From the NCBI GenBank assembly GCA_022376515.1, contig WTXI01000068.1, positions 62,001 to 126,000 on the forward strand: 64,000 nucleotides of DNA. The letters are read 5' to 3'. The notes below the pieces were generated by a model. It was not told where the DNA came from and ran no database searches. It saw only the letters and a program-made list of their open reading frames with translations. The first letter of the stretch is position 1, and each line of letters begins with the position of its first letter. The position numbers were made by a program, and so were the translations under genes. The stretch comes from Lactifluus volemus. Lineage: Eukaryota; Basidiomycota; Agaricomycetes; Russulales; Russulaceae. Shown piece by piece: positions 33,070-45,230 of this stretch.

Positions 33070-35359
33070 ATGGACATCAGTATGTTATTCCTCATCCTGC
33101 TTTATCATTATCATCATTATCAACGTCTTCCTTCCCTATAGCCAACTTGAACCCTCGTGAAGTCCCTCAGCCAGGGCAAGACCAATCCTCGTCCAACTTT
33201 TCAGATAGCTCAGGGCCCCTCTTTCATATGTACGTTAAGATGACAGAGGAAGAAGATGAAAAAATGGCCCGTCGCTGGCAAAAGGACGCCGACGGCATCC
33301 TAATCTTCGTGGGCCCATACATCAGCTCTACGCTGGAGCGCATTGACGAACCTAAATATCGTAGACCGGTTTATTCTCAGCTTCACTCGCAGCAATGGTT
33401 ACAGTTTCTGTTCAAGACCTAAAACCGAATTCACAAGATACTTCGGCGTTCTATCTCGCGAACATCAATCAACTTCTCGCCAACCCAAACATATCTCGTG
33501 AATCGATCCTTGCCACTCCAGTTCAACCACCCGTCTTCTCTCCTCCGAAATCAGCTGTTTTGGTCAACTCACTCTGGTTCCTCAGTTTGGTCATCAGTCT
33601 GACATCTGCCCTACTGGCGACAATGTTACAGCAATGGGCACGTCGATACCTCACAATCACACAACCGGCACGATACCGTCCACATAGGCGAGCATCTATC
33701 CGTGCATTTTTTGCTAATGGTGTAGAAGAGTTTCACCTCCCTTGGTCGGTTGAAGCGCTTCCCGCTCTGCTACACCTGTCCTTGTTTCTGTTCTTCACCG
33801 GACTGGCAGTTTATCTGTTCAACATCAACCATACTGTGTTCAGTGTGGTTGTTTGGTGGGTTGGGCTTGCTGGAGGTGTATATGGATGCATCACGTTGAT
33901 GCCAATTTTCTGGTACGATAGCCCATATTATTCCCCACTTTCTTCGTCAGCGTGGCTCTTCTTTAATTTTATCTTTTCTTCAATCCGCCGAATTCGTTAC
34001 TTTCTTCTTGCTCACCAGTGGTCGCACCGTGAAGAATATCTACTCTTTGATGGCCTAACGAAGACCGTCCAAAAGGCCGGCTCGGAATTGTCGGCAGAGA
34101 TCATCAACTGCATCCTGACATGGATGATCTATGCTCTGGAAGAAGATAAAGAGCTTGAACAGTTCTTCGAAGCCATCCCTGGCTTCTGTAGCTCGCGTGC
34201 GGTTCATGCACGTGATCTCGAACTCGAACTCACCAAATTTGACAAGCCATTGGCAGGGGCGTTTTTCGAATTCATTCACCGTACCTTGTCATCTAGTTTG
34301 TTCGTAGAGGGAGACAAGAAAAGGCGGGTCATCATCTGTGCGAAGGCCATCGATGCAGCACATCTCTCCGATACAGCCATGTACACCCTCGAGAGCGTTT
34401 TTGGTTACGGAGTAGGTCTGCTGCGATCGGTTGATATTTGGCAATCTCTGAGAAGTGGTGATCAAGTTCCTGGTTTATGTTCTCAAGGGATAATTGCTGG
34501 CGTTGTTGCAAGCGTGTCGGAACGCGATGAGCGTTGGGAGGCACTAGCCAAGGATCAACTAGGTGTATCAGAGGCGGTGTTTCGAAATTACCTCGAAATT
34601 GGTGATAGTGTTCTACTTTCCAACTTGATCCACATCACTCGGTCTTTCTTCCTCTTGTGTCGTGAGGATATGACTCACCCCCTCGCGCTAACAATGATCC
34701 TGCGACGCATTTCCAAATTCGACATTGAAAATACTCTTCCTGGACTGCAGCACGACTTCTGTGCTTTGTGGAACAAAATCACTCGAGAAGCTCGCAGTCG
34801 TGGATTTTGGGTAATTCCCTATTCCTTTCTCAGACCCCTTCGGCATCTTTATATCGCCTTACATAAAGGCACCGATGCTGCCCCGACCGCCTTCGATGCT
34901 TCCACAGATGAATATGGCCCCGCTATGAACGACCCATTTTCGTATCCACTATGCAATATCCCGGGTCATCATGTTATCAGCAGATTCAGCACGACAGGCG
35001 GGACCAGACGTCCTCTCACGATCACCTCTGACCCTCCCGACGCGTTTCTGAACGCTTCCACCGAGCACGCCATGCCATCCTTTCCCGCATTGACCGAAGA
35101 TGATACCCGCGTACGTTGTGTCGGAGAATCATCGCTGCACGATGTTTATGATGCTACCCCAACCATCGAGTCCTCCCACCGCTCTCCTCCCGTCAACGTT
35201 GAGACCAGTCACCCCGCTGTTACTTCACTTGATAACGCAAGGTCCTACCGACACAGTTCCTACAATCTCGCCCACTTCCAACTCAGAGTTGGACCCTCAT
35301 CCCGCACCGGCAGTATCTATGGCCACCCCTCACCCATCCTTTCCCCTGCCGTCTACTAG
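33070..35359 (+). CDS. DUF6535-type membrane protein, long form, tail cut by a frameshift
   Basis: Exons are 33070-33079 (tentative, ATGGACATCA), 33142-33308 and 33365-35359, giving 723 aa. Exon 2 reads NPREVPQPGQDQ, then NFSDSSGPLFHMYVKM and RWQKDADGILIF. Membrane and helical domains closely follow the gene at 28732 (helix 2 from [13 protein letters not shown], later DSVLLSNLIHITRS). Near 35230, CTTGATAACGCAAGG stands where the neighbour has CTTGACCTAATAACGCAAGG, a loss of 5 nt. The frame then ends early at 35359. The original tail remains open in another frame to 35705 (LITQGPTDTVPTISPTSNSE to DIDRPA). The first exon may instead extend upstream, because the frame through the intron is open. 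Confidence 0.82.
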
Positions 35360-36286
35360 TAGCAATATTCCTGGCCCTCAAACTAACGCAGGTGTGCCTG
35401 ACATTCCTTTATCATCACTCTCGGGCTCAGTTACCTTCGATACTCTTCCTGTAGGCAGTCAGCTGACCTTAGCTTCTGCCGCATCTCGGATTGACCTAGT
35501 TACTGCTGTTTCTCACCCAGACACGGCGCGGAATGACGGAACAGTCGATCGTGATCATAGGCCTCGCGCTCAAACTTCAACTAATGTGTGGATCCCAGAA
35601 CAGTCATACGAGTCAACTATGTCCGTTCCTGAGATAGTGATAGATGTTTCGCGCCTTTCGCCCGACACGGCATCCTCCTCTGGCGACATTGATCGTCCAG
35701 CATAGACGCGAAAACGTCGTCTGTCTCTGGATACAGCCACGGTGTACTAGTAAGTTCTTTTTTGTGAGGCATGTGAATGCTGATTCCGATTGCCTTTACT
35801 TTACCAAGTCGACGTTACACACCATACGCTACAGCCGCTTGCGGTTTAACAACAGCAGTCCCGGCTTAGAGTTCCTTTCTTCTCGGCTTATCTCTATCTT
35901 TCTGCTTTCTCCGATGTCTTGTTGTATTACTGTACAAATGTCTCTTTACAACGCGATTCCGAATCAAACTCGTACTTCCCCGACCAAAGTACCATAGCAA
36001 AGGCTGTTACGGCCACAAGTAGAACGCCAGATACCTGCACCCTTTTTGATTCAACCCTTATCTTGCGCGAGGATGTGTCGACCATTGAGGAGCGACTGCG
36101 CTACATACGGCAGAAAATAAAAGAATCAGCCTTTGCGCGGAGCGACTCTCGCTTGCCTGTCGTCGTTTTCATCATTCGGTTCAATATAGCCCACTCGGTG
36201 AGTCACCTGGTCATATTCTGCAATGCCTGACTTGTATTGTAAGCTGGACACGTTTACCGCACTGGAAAACGTGTGCGAAACACAAG
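35360..36286. other. Out-of-frame tail and 3' flank
   Basis: 35360-35705 holds the out-of-frame continuation of the tail of the gene at 33070. The flank from 35760 resembles the 3' flank of the gene at 28732. The later open frames, such as 35919-36230, have no recognised features. Confidence 0.5.
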
Positions 36287-36646
36287 CTATATCCTTCGGC
36301 TCTTTCTTGTGGGTCTAGCATGGGCCCGGTGGAATGGGGGGCGGGATGAGAGCGTGAGAATCGTAGCGGACATTGTACAGTTACCCGGCTTTTCGTTCTG
36401 TACCTCCTTTCTGCGTTTCGGGTAAATAGTACATCGTGACTGCCCTGGCCAAAGAATCTGTATCACTGTATCTATCGACACGTCCGAGTCGGGTATGACA
36501 ACCTGGAGTCTGATCAAATGATCCGCATTCAAATATGAGCAGTTGTGATACGCTAAATACAAGTCACGATGAAATTGGATAATGATCATGTATCTCCTTT
36601 TTCAACCAAATGAACCGCCCTCAGGAACGAAGTACCGCACTACCAT
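36287..36646. other. Spacer with a short block shared with 20106-20360
   Basis: Around 36360-36395 the sequence TAGCGGACATTG.ACAGTTACCCG recurs from about 20185. Nothing else is recognisable here, and no pol or LTR sequence follows the gag-like relic. Confidence 0.4.
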
Positions 36647-37729
36647 CTAGCCAGCCCGGTTGCGCCAGTGGGCGGCCGGTTGCTGCTTGCTGGGCAGCTC
36701 TGTACCGGCGTGACGGTTGCGCTCCTGCCACTGGAAGTCGGCTTCGAGTTCTTTGACCCGGGCTTTCATCGTCTCCATGAGCTTGCTCAACTCCAGACGC
36801 TCCTTGAGCCGGTCTACGTCGATCGCCATCACCGCTTCTATGAATGTGCTCCAATTGGTGTAGCCTCGGTCGATGCTGTTTATGATTGAGCTTGGGAGTT
36901 CGCGTCTCACCAGGCAGATGTACTCCTCCCTGCTTTCGAGGCCGCAGTCCCGTACCCTGACCATCATTTCGTGTGCCCAGGCTATATGCGCGTGCTGCTT
37001 GGCTCCCCTGAACAGGACCATGGTTCCAACGTCCTCGGGCTTGAGTTTGAGGTTGAGTAGCTCCACCGTTTTTTCCGGCCTAGCTGGCGGCTGTGCCCAT
37101 TCCTTCACGAACTGTGCCACCAGTAGATCCCAGTCTGCGCGTATGACCGGGTCGAGTGTTTGGTACCAATCATCCACGGGGGAGTCAACATCGAGGCACA
37201 ACATGAAGAATTCTGCCTTTGCGACTGGTGCCGTAATGCCGCTCAGGAACATCTGGAGTTGCAAGCTCCGGAGGAATTTCCTCGGGTTTTGCTCATTCCA
37301 TCCCCCGAACCTCTCTATGCTTCCTGCTGTGGCCGCTCCTGGTCTCGTGGCCATCGGAATGGGTGGAGGGTTGAGTGGCGGGGCTGGTGCTAATGGCGCT
37401 AGTGTTGGTAAAGCTGGTAATGAGATCGTTGGACACGGGATTCAGGGCACCGTGATGCTCAAGGTGCCGGGATTCGGGCCTAGTGGGCTTGGGTGTGGGA
37501 ATGAGAGTGGGATTGTGTGAGATGAGGATGAGAATAGGTTTGAGGTGAGTCGGGATTCTAACGGCTCTGCTGTCCCGTCCGTTGAAGTCTCTGCTCCTAT
37601 GAGTTCGTCCAGATCACGGCTAGGGCTTCGACTTGGTGGTACGGTGCTGGGAGGTCCTTCCTGCGGCTGGTTGATGCTGGTGTCTGCTATGAATTTTCCG
37701 TTAGGCCGTGAAGTTTTTGAGGGTTCCAT
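36647..37729 (-). pseudogene. Retrotransposon Gag-like remnant
   Basis: On the minus strand the 235-aa frame 36647-37354 reads as a Gag/capsid-type protein: ERFGGWNEQNPRKFLRSLQL, then a segment ending VDDWYQTLDP, DWDLLVAQFVKEW, and a C-terminal coiled-coil-like KERLELSKLMETMKARVKEL. This pattern fits Gag of fungal LTR retrotransposons. An upstream Pro/Ser-rich frame (37442-37729, starting MEPSKTSRP) is in the same phase and is separated from it only by a TGA at 37442-37444. No zinc knuckle, protease, reverse transcriptase, integrase or LTR is visible nearby. It is therefore an isolated remnant, although a recruited gag gene with an N-terminal stop or alternative start is possible. Confidence 0.7.
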
Positions 37730-38211
37730 TTTGCCGGTCTTTTTACGTGTGGGGTTTCTTGTGCCTGTGCCTTTTCATTCCGTGTGGTTCAAACAAGCCT
37801 GTTTGACTCGGAATCACGACTGCAAGGCAGGACACATCACTGCGACTTGGTAACGAGAGTGGTTTTGCCATTGCATCATCCGATCCGAGTTCGCGTAACT
37901 AACGCTTTGCCCATCGTCTAAGGCTTACGTTCTCTGCCCTGCCTGTTGCGCCTCCCCTATTCCACCACCCTCTAGATATACTCTTTTCAGCAACTGAAGA
38001 ACACGACCTGGACTACCCCTGGGGGTGCGCGTGCAGACGACGTACAAACAGATGTGGGACATACGGGATTTCCAATTAGCCCCTGGCGGCACGCGTTCCT
38101 GACGGGTCATGCGGGCCGTCGCTCCCCGTCCGATCACGTGGACTGGGGCGCTCCCAGCCTCCCACAAAAGACTTCCATCACCTACCACCCGACGAGCGCA
38201 ATATCTTTCCA
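37730..38211. other. Spacer upstream of the gene at 38212
   Basis: No gene is supported. The open frames on the minus strand (37925-38221) show no recognised features. The last part is presumably the promoter and 5' leader of the gene at 38212. Confidence 0.4.
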
Positions 38212-40150
38212 ATGGACACACCTGTCGGGGTGCCAGTGAGCATTAATATGGGAGGAAACCTCCCAGGTGCGCTGCTTTCCCCTTTGCCCTATTACCAAGT
38301 TCGCCCACATGTACAATTCTAGTTGATCCCCATTTGAACCCCCTTCAAAAAGAACATGCAGACTTTGGTGATAGCGCTGAGCCTCTTTTCTTTATGTACC
38401 AGAAGATGGCAGAGGGTGAAGACAATGAGATGGCTGAACACTGGCAAAAGGATACTAAGGGTATCATCATTTTTGTGAGTCCTCATATTGCCCTTACTTC
38501 CGCTCTTCACACCCGAGGCAACAACGATAGACTGGGTTGTTCTCTGCCACAGTCGCCGTATTGGTTGCGGTCACCATCCTGGACCTTAAGCCAAATCCCC
38601 AGGACATGTCCGCATTCTATCTCCAGAAGATGTACGAGCTTCAAGTTTTAGCAGGTTCCAACGTGTCTCTTTCTTCCACGCCGGCCATTCCTCCTCCCTT
38701 CTCTGCGCCCAAATATGCCATCTGGGTCAACTCGCTTTGGTTTTTGAGCTTGACCATCAGCCTTACCTGTGCAATGCTGGCTACGTTGCTACAGCAATGG
38801 GCACGCCGGTATCTCAGGGTCACTCAACCTCCACAGTTCAGCCCACACGGCCGCGCCCGTATCCGTGCATTCTATTCCGATGGTGTCGAAAAATTTCATC
38901 TCTCCCGGGCGGTTGAAGTGTTGCCGACCTTGATACACCTTTCCCTGTTCCTCTTCTTCACTGGCCTTCTCATATATCTCTTCAACGTAAATCATTTCGT
39001 CTTTCTCGCCATCGTTTGGTGGGTCGGGGTATCGTCCTTGGCATATTTAGCCATCACATTCATGCCGGCTTGGTGGCCCCGATGCCCCTACTATACACCG
39101 ATTACCTCAATCGTTGGGCTGTTGCGGCGCACGGAAACGATGACCAAGAAAACCATTCCGAATGAGGCATCGGAGATGGATGGCCATATCCTGAAGTGGA
39201 CATTCGACACTTTGGCCGAAGATCATGAACTGGAGAAGTTCTTCGAGAAGATCCCAGGCTTCTGTAACTCAAAAGTAGTCAAGAATCCTCAACATCTTGT
39301 TAAGCTTGGTGTAAACTTATCATCAAGTTTGATTGGATTCTTGTCCCGCACTTCCTCGTCCAATTCGCTTTCCGGGGAAGACAAAAAGCGGCGGTTCATC
39401 ATCTGTGTGAAAGCAGCCGAAGTCTCAGCCAAAGTCGCAGGCTTTTCCAGTCCGATTTGGCATATCCTTCAAACAACATTCTGTGGAAAGTGGAATCCAA
39501 TGCTGCGATCTGTTGAAACGGCGGATTTTCTGAAAGGCACGGACGATGGGACCAGTTTGTTTCTACAAAGTCTCACCTCTGGGATCATTGCAAACGTCAG
39601 GGATCACGACGATCATTGGGTCGCTCTCGCTGCTGACCAATTACACAAGTCGGAAGATGCGATTCGAGGCTACCGCGAGCATGGCGATGGTTGGGTGTTA
39701 CTAGCTAATTTGACTCACATCACTCGCCAGATCGTTCACTCTGTGGGCCCGGGGGACAAGGACAAACTCGGCGTGGCTAAAGCAGCATCGAAGTATATGT
39801 TCCCATCACTTTCCAAGTTTGGTATACAAAATACTGTTCCTGGTCTGCGGAGCGACTTCCTTGAATTGTGGGACGAGATCGACCAAAAGGCTCAGAACGA
39901 CAGAGTTCTTTCGGAGATCCGCGACAACCTGCGCCTTCTCCGCGACGCTTTATCTCAAAGCACCGATGATGCCTTGACTTTACCATCCCCGCCCGACACT
40001 GATGTCCCAGGTCATCCCTCAGATTTGTTTCCCTCTGTCCATGAGGCAATCTACGGGAACAAACAAACCGATACTGATATTGCTTCTCCCCCTGGTTCGT
40101 ACTATGAGCCTAGTCCTGCCACCGCCCCACCTCACCGTTGCCGGTTCTAG
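38212..40150 (+). CDS. DUF6535-type membrane protein, medium form
   Basis: Exons 38212-38266, 38323-38474 and 38531-40150 give 608 aa, all in phase. The start is MDTPVGVPVSINMGGNLPG. Exon 2 has FGDSAEPLFFMYQKM and HWQKDTKGIIIF. Helix 1 (LFSATVAVLVAVTI), helix 2 ([16 protein letters not shown], then [12 protein letters not shown]), helices 3-4 and the helical domain (EDHELEKFFEKIPGF to LLANLTHITRQ) are complete. The tail is short and stops at PPHRCRF. Downstream the frame starting near 40138 stays open to 40350 with a Ser/Pro-type composition and may be a longer tail lost by a frameshift. Confidence 0.88.
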
Positions 40151-41138
40151 GTCATTCCACCACAAACGCCGCCAGCGGGTCGTCACCTGGTGGTGCTCTT
40201 GATGAGGTGAAATGCCCCATTCAAGTCGATTTGTCGCCCCACTCCATTTCCGAACCTCTTGAAATGCAGGTCCTTTCCGGTGCTTCGCAGGATGTTGCGG
40301 CCGCGGCCGCCCTGACATCTGGCGCCTGCCTTCTACCCTCTACTTCTTAACACACGTACTCCTTCCTACTACTTCACGCTCCAGCGCAACACCGAGGACC
40401 TGGACGATTCAAAATTAGCCCTTTCATACACGCCAGCCGCTGACAATCGCACCCGTCGGACACGAGCTCGGAATCATACTCGACCTCTACATCGTAGTAC
40501 CTGCGTGACCGACTGGGAAACAAGTTGGAGTCCAGATTGTTGATGGTGGTTTCGGTTCTATGTCATGGCTCAGAATTGTCGTTCACTCTGCTCGAAACAT
40601 GAGAAGGAGTGGCTGAGTGAAGCGATCCCGTTTACGTCATCCGGTTTTCTAAGACTATTTCTTACCATTGACCCGGGAAGTTTCTTCCCTATATCTCAAT
40701 TGAATATGCTGTAGAAAACTCCCACCGGTGTAGGACAGATGGCGCTCTCTGCCAATGAATTGCGTGAATATGTAGTAGGACATGAAAGGCGACTTCGTCG
40801 TAGGGTAATAGGATGCGGTCATCAAGTTCCTTGCAAGTTCGTGAACATGCACACACTACCTTGGCAAAAAAGCACCACACAGGTCAGCGGTGTCTTCATT
40901 TTTTTCAAGTCCCAAGTTATTACAGTAATAATTTCCGGTCGTAGTTGTACGTGATATGGTAAACATATAGTACATTATGGGGCAATGACGGGCTCTGGCT
41001 CTTATCAAAGACATCGTGTCTTAACGCACAATTCGAGAAGGACGCACGTGCCATACAGCCACTGGCAGTCACGGTCTCGGTCCCAGCGCTCAATCGTCAG
41101 ACAACTTCCACACTCACGTTCCTCCCCGGCAACCCACA
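40151..41138. other. Intergenic region with a possible lost tail
   Basis: 40151-40350 may be the former 3' end of the gene at 38212 in another frame. The remainder to 41138 shows no supported gene. Immediately upstream of 41139 is the putative 5' flank of the next DUF6535 gene. Confidence 0.4.
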
Positions 41139-43795
41139 ATGGTAGGACCTCTTCCTGTGACCCCCAGCACGAATGTCCTTCCAACGGAGATACCTGATTC
41201 CGGTGATGTGGCCGTTAACATAGAGGGAAACAGTCCCGAGTCGGGTACGCTGCTTGTCCCTTGTCCTGTCCTCGCTGATTCGCCTACTTGTACAGTAGAT
41301 CCCCCCACAACCTGCCTCACCATGAGGAGAAACAAAACCAGGATCATGACCCGGAGTTTGCTGATACTTCGGCACCTCTCTTCGTTATGTATCATCGGAT
41401 GACAGAGGAAGAGGACAATCAGCTCGCCGACCGCTGGCAAAAAGATGCCAAAGGTATCATTATCTTCGTGAGTCCTCATCTCAGTTTGTATACTACGTTT
41501 TTCACACCACTGCGAGTATAGACGGGATTATTCTCTGCCTCAGTCGCGGTATTGCTTGCGGTCACCGTCCTGGACCTCAAGTCAGGCGCCCAGGATACGT
41601 CCGCATTCTATCTCCAGAAGATGTACGAGCTTCAACTTTCAGTGGCCTCCAACACACCTCTCCCTTCCACGCCGGCTACCCCTCTTCCCTTTTCTGCGCC
41701 AACATATGCTATCTGGGTCAACTCACTTTGGTTTTTGAGCTTGACCATCAGTCTTACTTGTGCTATGCTGGCTACTTTGCTGCAGCAATGGGCACGGCGG
41801 TACCTCAGAATCACTCAACCAGCACGACATAACCCGCATGACCGCGCGCGAACCCGTGCGTTCTATGCTGATGGCGTCGACAAGTTGCGCTTCTCCTGGG
41901 CCGTCGGGGTCATACCCACCTTGATCCATTTTTCCCTGTTCCTTTTCTTTGCCGGCATTCTCATATATCTCTTCAATGTCAATCAAACCGCCTTTATCCC
42001 CGTCGTTTGTTGGGTTGGCATTTCCGCAGCAGCATATCTAACAACCACGTTTATGCAACCGTTCCGGCCGTCCAGCCCATACTTTACGCCGCTTACCTCA
42101 ATCGTCGGGTTGTTATGGCACGTGGAGAAGAAAGTTAGGAGGAATATGACATCGAAGGTCGATAGCCAGATCTTGAAGTGGATCTTCGACTCGGTGGTCG
42201 ACGATCACGAGCTAGTGGAATTCTTTCAGGGCATTCCCGGTTTCTGCCGATCATCAGTTGTCCTTAATCCTCTACGAGTGGTCACTGATTTGGGAATAGA
42301 AAGGTTGGACATAGCTCTGGAGAAATTATTGAAACGTACTTGGCCATCCATTTTCCTCGCCAACTCCGACAACATCCAGCGACTCGTGGACTTCGTGATA
42401 GTCGCCGATATTCTACGCCTCCCGCGTGCGTCATTGTCAATTCTCAAAAACATATTCCTTTGGGACCAGCATACGGCGCTGCGGTCCGTTGAAGTTGGGC
42501 AGGCGCTGAGGAGCCGGGGCAGCAACACCCAGCAGGAAATTGGTTTATGTATACAATGCGTTGTTGCTGGCATCATCTCAAACGTACAGGAAAGTGACGA
42601 CCGCTGGATTGCGCTCGCTGTGGATCAATTAGGATCATCGGAAGACGACATTCGGCATTACCTTAAACATGGCAAGGACAACGTGCTACTTGCCAACCTG
42701 ACAAACATCACTCGCAAGATCATCAAGTCTTCAAAGGAAAATCCGGGTCACTCGGATATGGCTAATGCGTCATTACACATATTTCCAACACTTCTCAACT
42801 TTGACATACAAAAAACTCTTCCTGGACTACAAGACGACTTCCGTAAATTGTGGGTTGAAATAAATGAACTAGCGCGGACCGACAAGAATTCAAGGAACAT
42901 TTGCGACAAGCTCTCTAATCTATACGACATATCATACGCAGGTGGTGGTCTCCCTCCCGGCTGGGAGGTCAGGCAAAATCTAGGCGGGCGCATATATTAC
43001 ATCGACCATAACACACAATGCACCACTTGGACCCGCCCATCCTCCTATCCTGGGCCTGGCAATGATAGTCTCCCTCCAGGCTGGGAGGTCGGGCACACTC
43101 CAGATAAACGCGTATTCTACGTCGACGACAATACAAAACGCACTACTTGGACTCGCCCATCTTCCAATCCCGACAACAATGACTCGGAGGGTCTCCCCTC
43201 CGACTGGGAGGTCAAACATGATGCACACGGGCGCACCTTTTACACTGACCATACTACGGGCAAGACCACTTGGACCCACCCATCCAAGCCCTCCCCTTAT
43301 GTCGCCCCCATTGCTCCTCCAATCTCGCCGGAGGTATCTCAGCGGGCTCCAGATCAATTCATCACAGATCAGGTTTTACCTGAAGCAATTCAGCGCCCTA
43401 CCACAGCCGTTGCGTCAGCGTCCCACACTGCCGAAGGGGGTGGCCGTTCCGGTACTTCACAGCCCTCAGCTTCCGCCGCTGCCACTGTAACAGAGGGCGG
43501 CATCGCTGACACCCAGCCTGGAGAACAGCCTACCACCGTTCGGCATGACTCTAGCAGCGCGCCTCCCGTGGATGTGCATTCACCCACGGATTTATCGATC
43601 GATACATCTGTCGACTCTCTTGCCACTCCTCAGGCAGCTTCTGAGTCTGTTATTAGCCCTATGACTCCACCTCTCGGCGCGCATCACGATTCCCAAGAGA
43701 CGAACGATTCAAATGAGGTGGAATTGCGTTACAACGCACCCCAGTTGGATCCGTCAGGTGAAAATCGCGACCCACCAGACAATCCTCCTTCTTAG
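41139..43795 (+). CDS. DUF6535-type membrane protein with three C-terminal WW domains
   Basis: The main exon 41522-43795 (758 codons) and the preceding exon (about 41296-41467, with [15 protein letters not shown] and [12 protein letters not shown]) are firm. The first exon begins MVGPLPVTP at 41139. Its obvious donor at 41245 leaves the phase off by one, whereas a weaker donor GTCGGG at 41240 restores it and gives about 848 aa. Alternatively one base is missing in the C run near 41301. Four helices and the helical domain are complete ([11 protein letters not shown], then [15 protein letters not shown]). After this come three WW domains at about residues 568, 608 and 649, each with both tryptophans: LPPGWEV...CTTWTRP, LPPGWEV...RTTWTRP, LPSDWEV...KTTWTHP. 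WW domains bind Pro-rich peptides. A Ser/Thr/Pro-rich tail ends the protein. Confidence 0.88.
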
Positions 43796-45230
43796 TCCCC
43801 ACTCGGCGGATGCAAGTTGTAGCAACGACTTGCAACGATAGCCTTTGTAGGTTATTTTCCTTTGAAGTTCCTGTCGAGGCTGACTGTTGTTGTATGCTAT
43901 GCTGGATCATGTGCCAGGTGATGAGGGCCTTAAACAAATGCAATGTTCGACACGTTATTCTTGAAGAGAGAGTGCTTCCTATTGTTTCAATATCTCGTTC
44001 ATTGCGCACTCGCGCTCGTTAAATACTCGCCACATGGATGGGGCGTAGTGTGTGTACGATTACATAGAGGGATGTAGAGCAGCTTGCGGATACTGATCCT
44101 TGTTATGCGTAAAGGTAAGAAAAGTCGAGAATCGAAGTCTGCGGCCCCACGTCTGCCCAGGGAGAACCGTGTCCGGCGTTGTCGACTGTTGGGGAAAATT
44201 CAAACTCAGATGCATGGGTGTGAAAGCTTGTATTATTGGTAGGCTACAACCTGAGTATTTATACTACTGTGAGTGGACCATGCGAGTGGATATACATATG
44301 GTCTAGGGACATACTGTATACACTGTTTATGTATTCTATGATGCAAACGAGGGAACGCAGAGTGCCATACGGTAGGGATGCATGAGTGGGTGAGGAATTG
44401 AGAGTCCGCCACCGTCGGAGCTGCAACCAACATGGATCATGTCGGTCTTCGTTGCCCGCCCCTACAGAACGTCGCCCATGTCAACTCACACCGCTCACTA
44501 TTCTCGGCTGCCTGCCAAGAAATTCTACACCCCGTCGACCGAGACGCCTTCCTCCCCATCCTCCTGGGAACATTCCAGGGCGGCGCGGCGATGGCACGCT
44601 TCCTCAAAACAATGAGGGCCAGCATGGCCCCGAGACGTGTTCGTGAACCCGTATTAACCCCTTCGCATATCCACGCCCATCTACATACGTACTAGATCTT
44701 AGCTAGTTCACCCTCTTTATTTTTCCCCACGTACTACTCCACCGGCCGCCCTTCCGTTCGGCCCAACGCTACGTCTTACCCTCCTTCCCCTCCGCCGCCT
44801 GATCCAATCCCGTACCCGCGTCTTTGTCATAGCATGTTGCGGGATATAAATGCTTTTTTTTAAATGTCGTTCTTCGTGAGGAAGAATTTGAAATTGATTT
44901 ACGGAGCACCGAGGGTGGAGACTTATTTGCACAGGGAAGTCAGTCCTTTATCTAATTTACACCATAGACATCATCACTACCACCACTAATTGACATTGTA
45001 TCATATACCTACAGACGAAGATCAAGCCTTGCAACTGGCCATAATTGGATGCGAAACCGAGGTCTTAGAAGTGTCCGCATTCATCGCGAATCATGCCTCG
45101 TCGCTTAGTCACGCCCTAATCGAAGTTTGCCTTGTGTTTACCATGAGGATGACAACCTTCAAGGCCTCAACCCTCCGGAGCTTTCCACTGGCGTCCTCTT
45201 CTTACTCTTCATATCACACACGCGTCCACA
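43796..45230. other. Intergenic region
   Basis: The most gene-like frame is 44432-44695 (87 aa, MDHVGLRCPPLQNVAH, with LFSAACQEILHPVDRDAF). It could be a gene remnant but I do not recognise it. The final 250 bp before 45231 look like a leader region. No repeats or RNA genes are visible. Confidence 0.35.

Noticed and set aside
42226..43626. Several minus-strand frames of 78-125 aa within 42226-43626
   Set aside because: They are antisense to the well-supported DUF6535/WW gene and show no independent features.
44432..44695. 87-aa frame with protein-like composition
   Set aside because: Left only as a note in the intergenic entry; there is no family match, paralogue or supporting splice signal.
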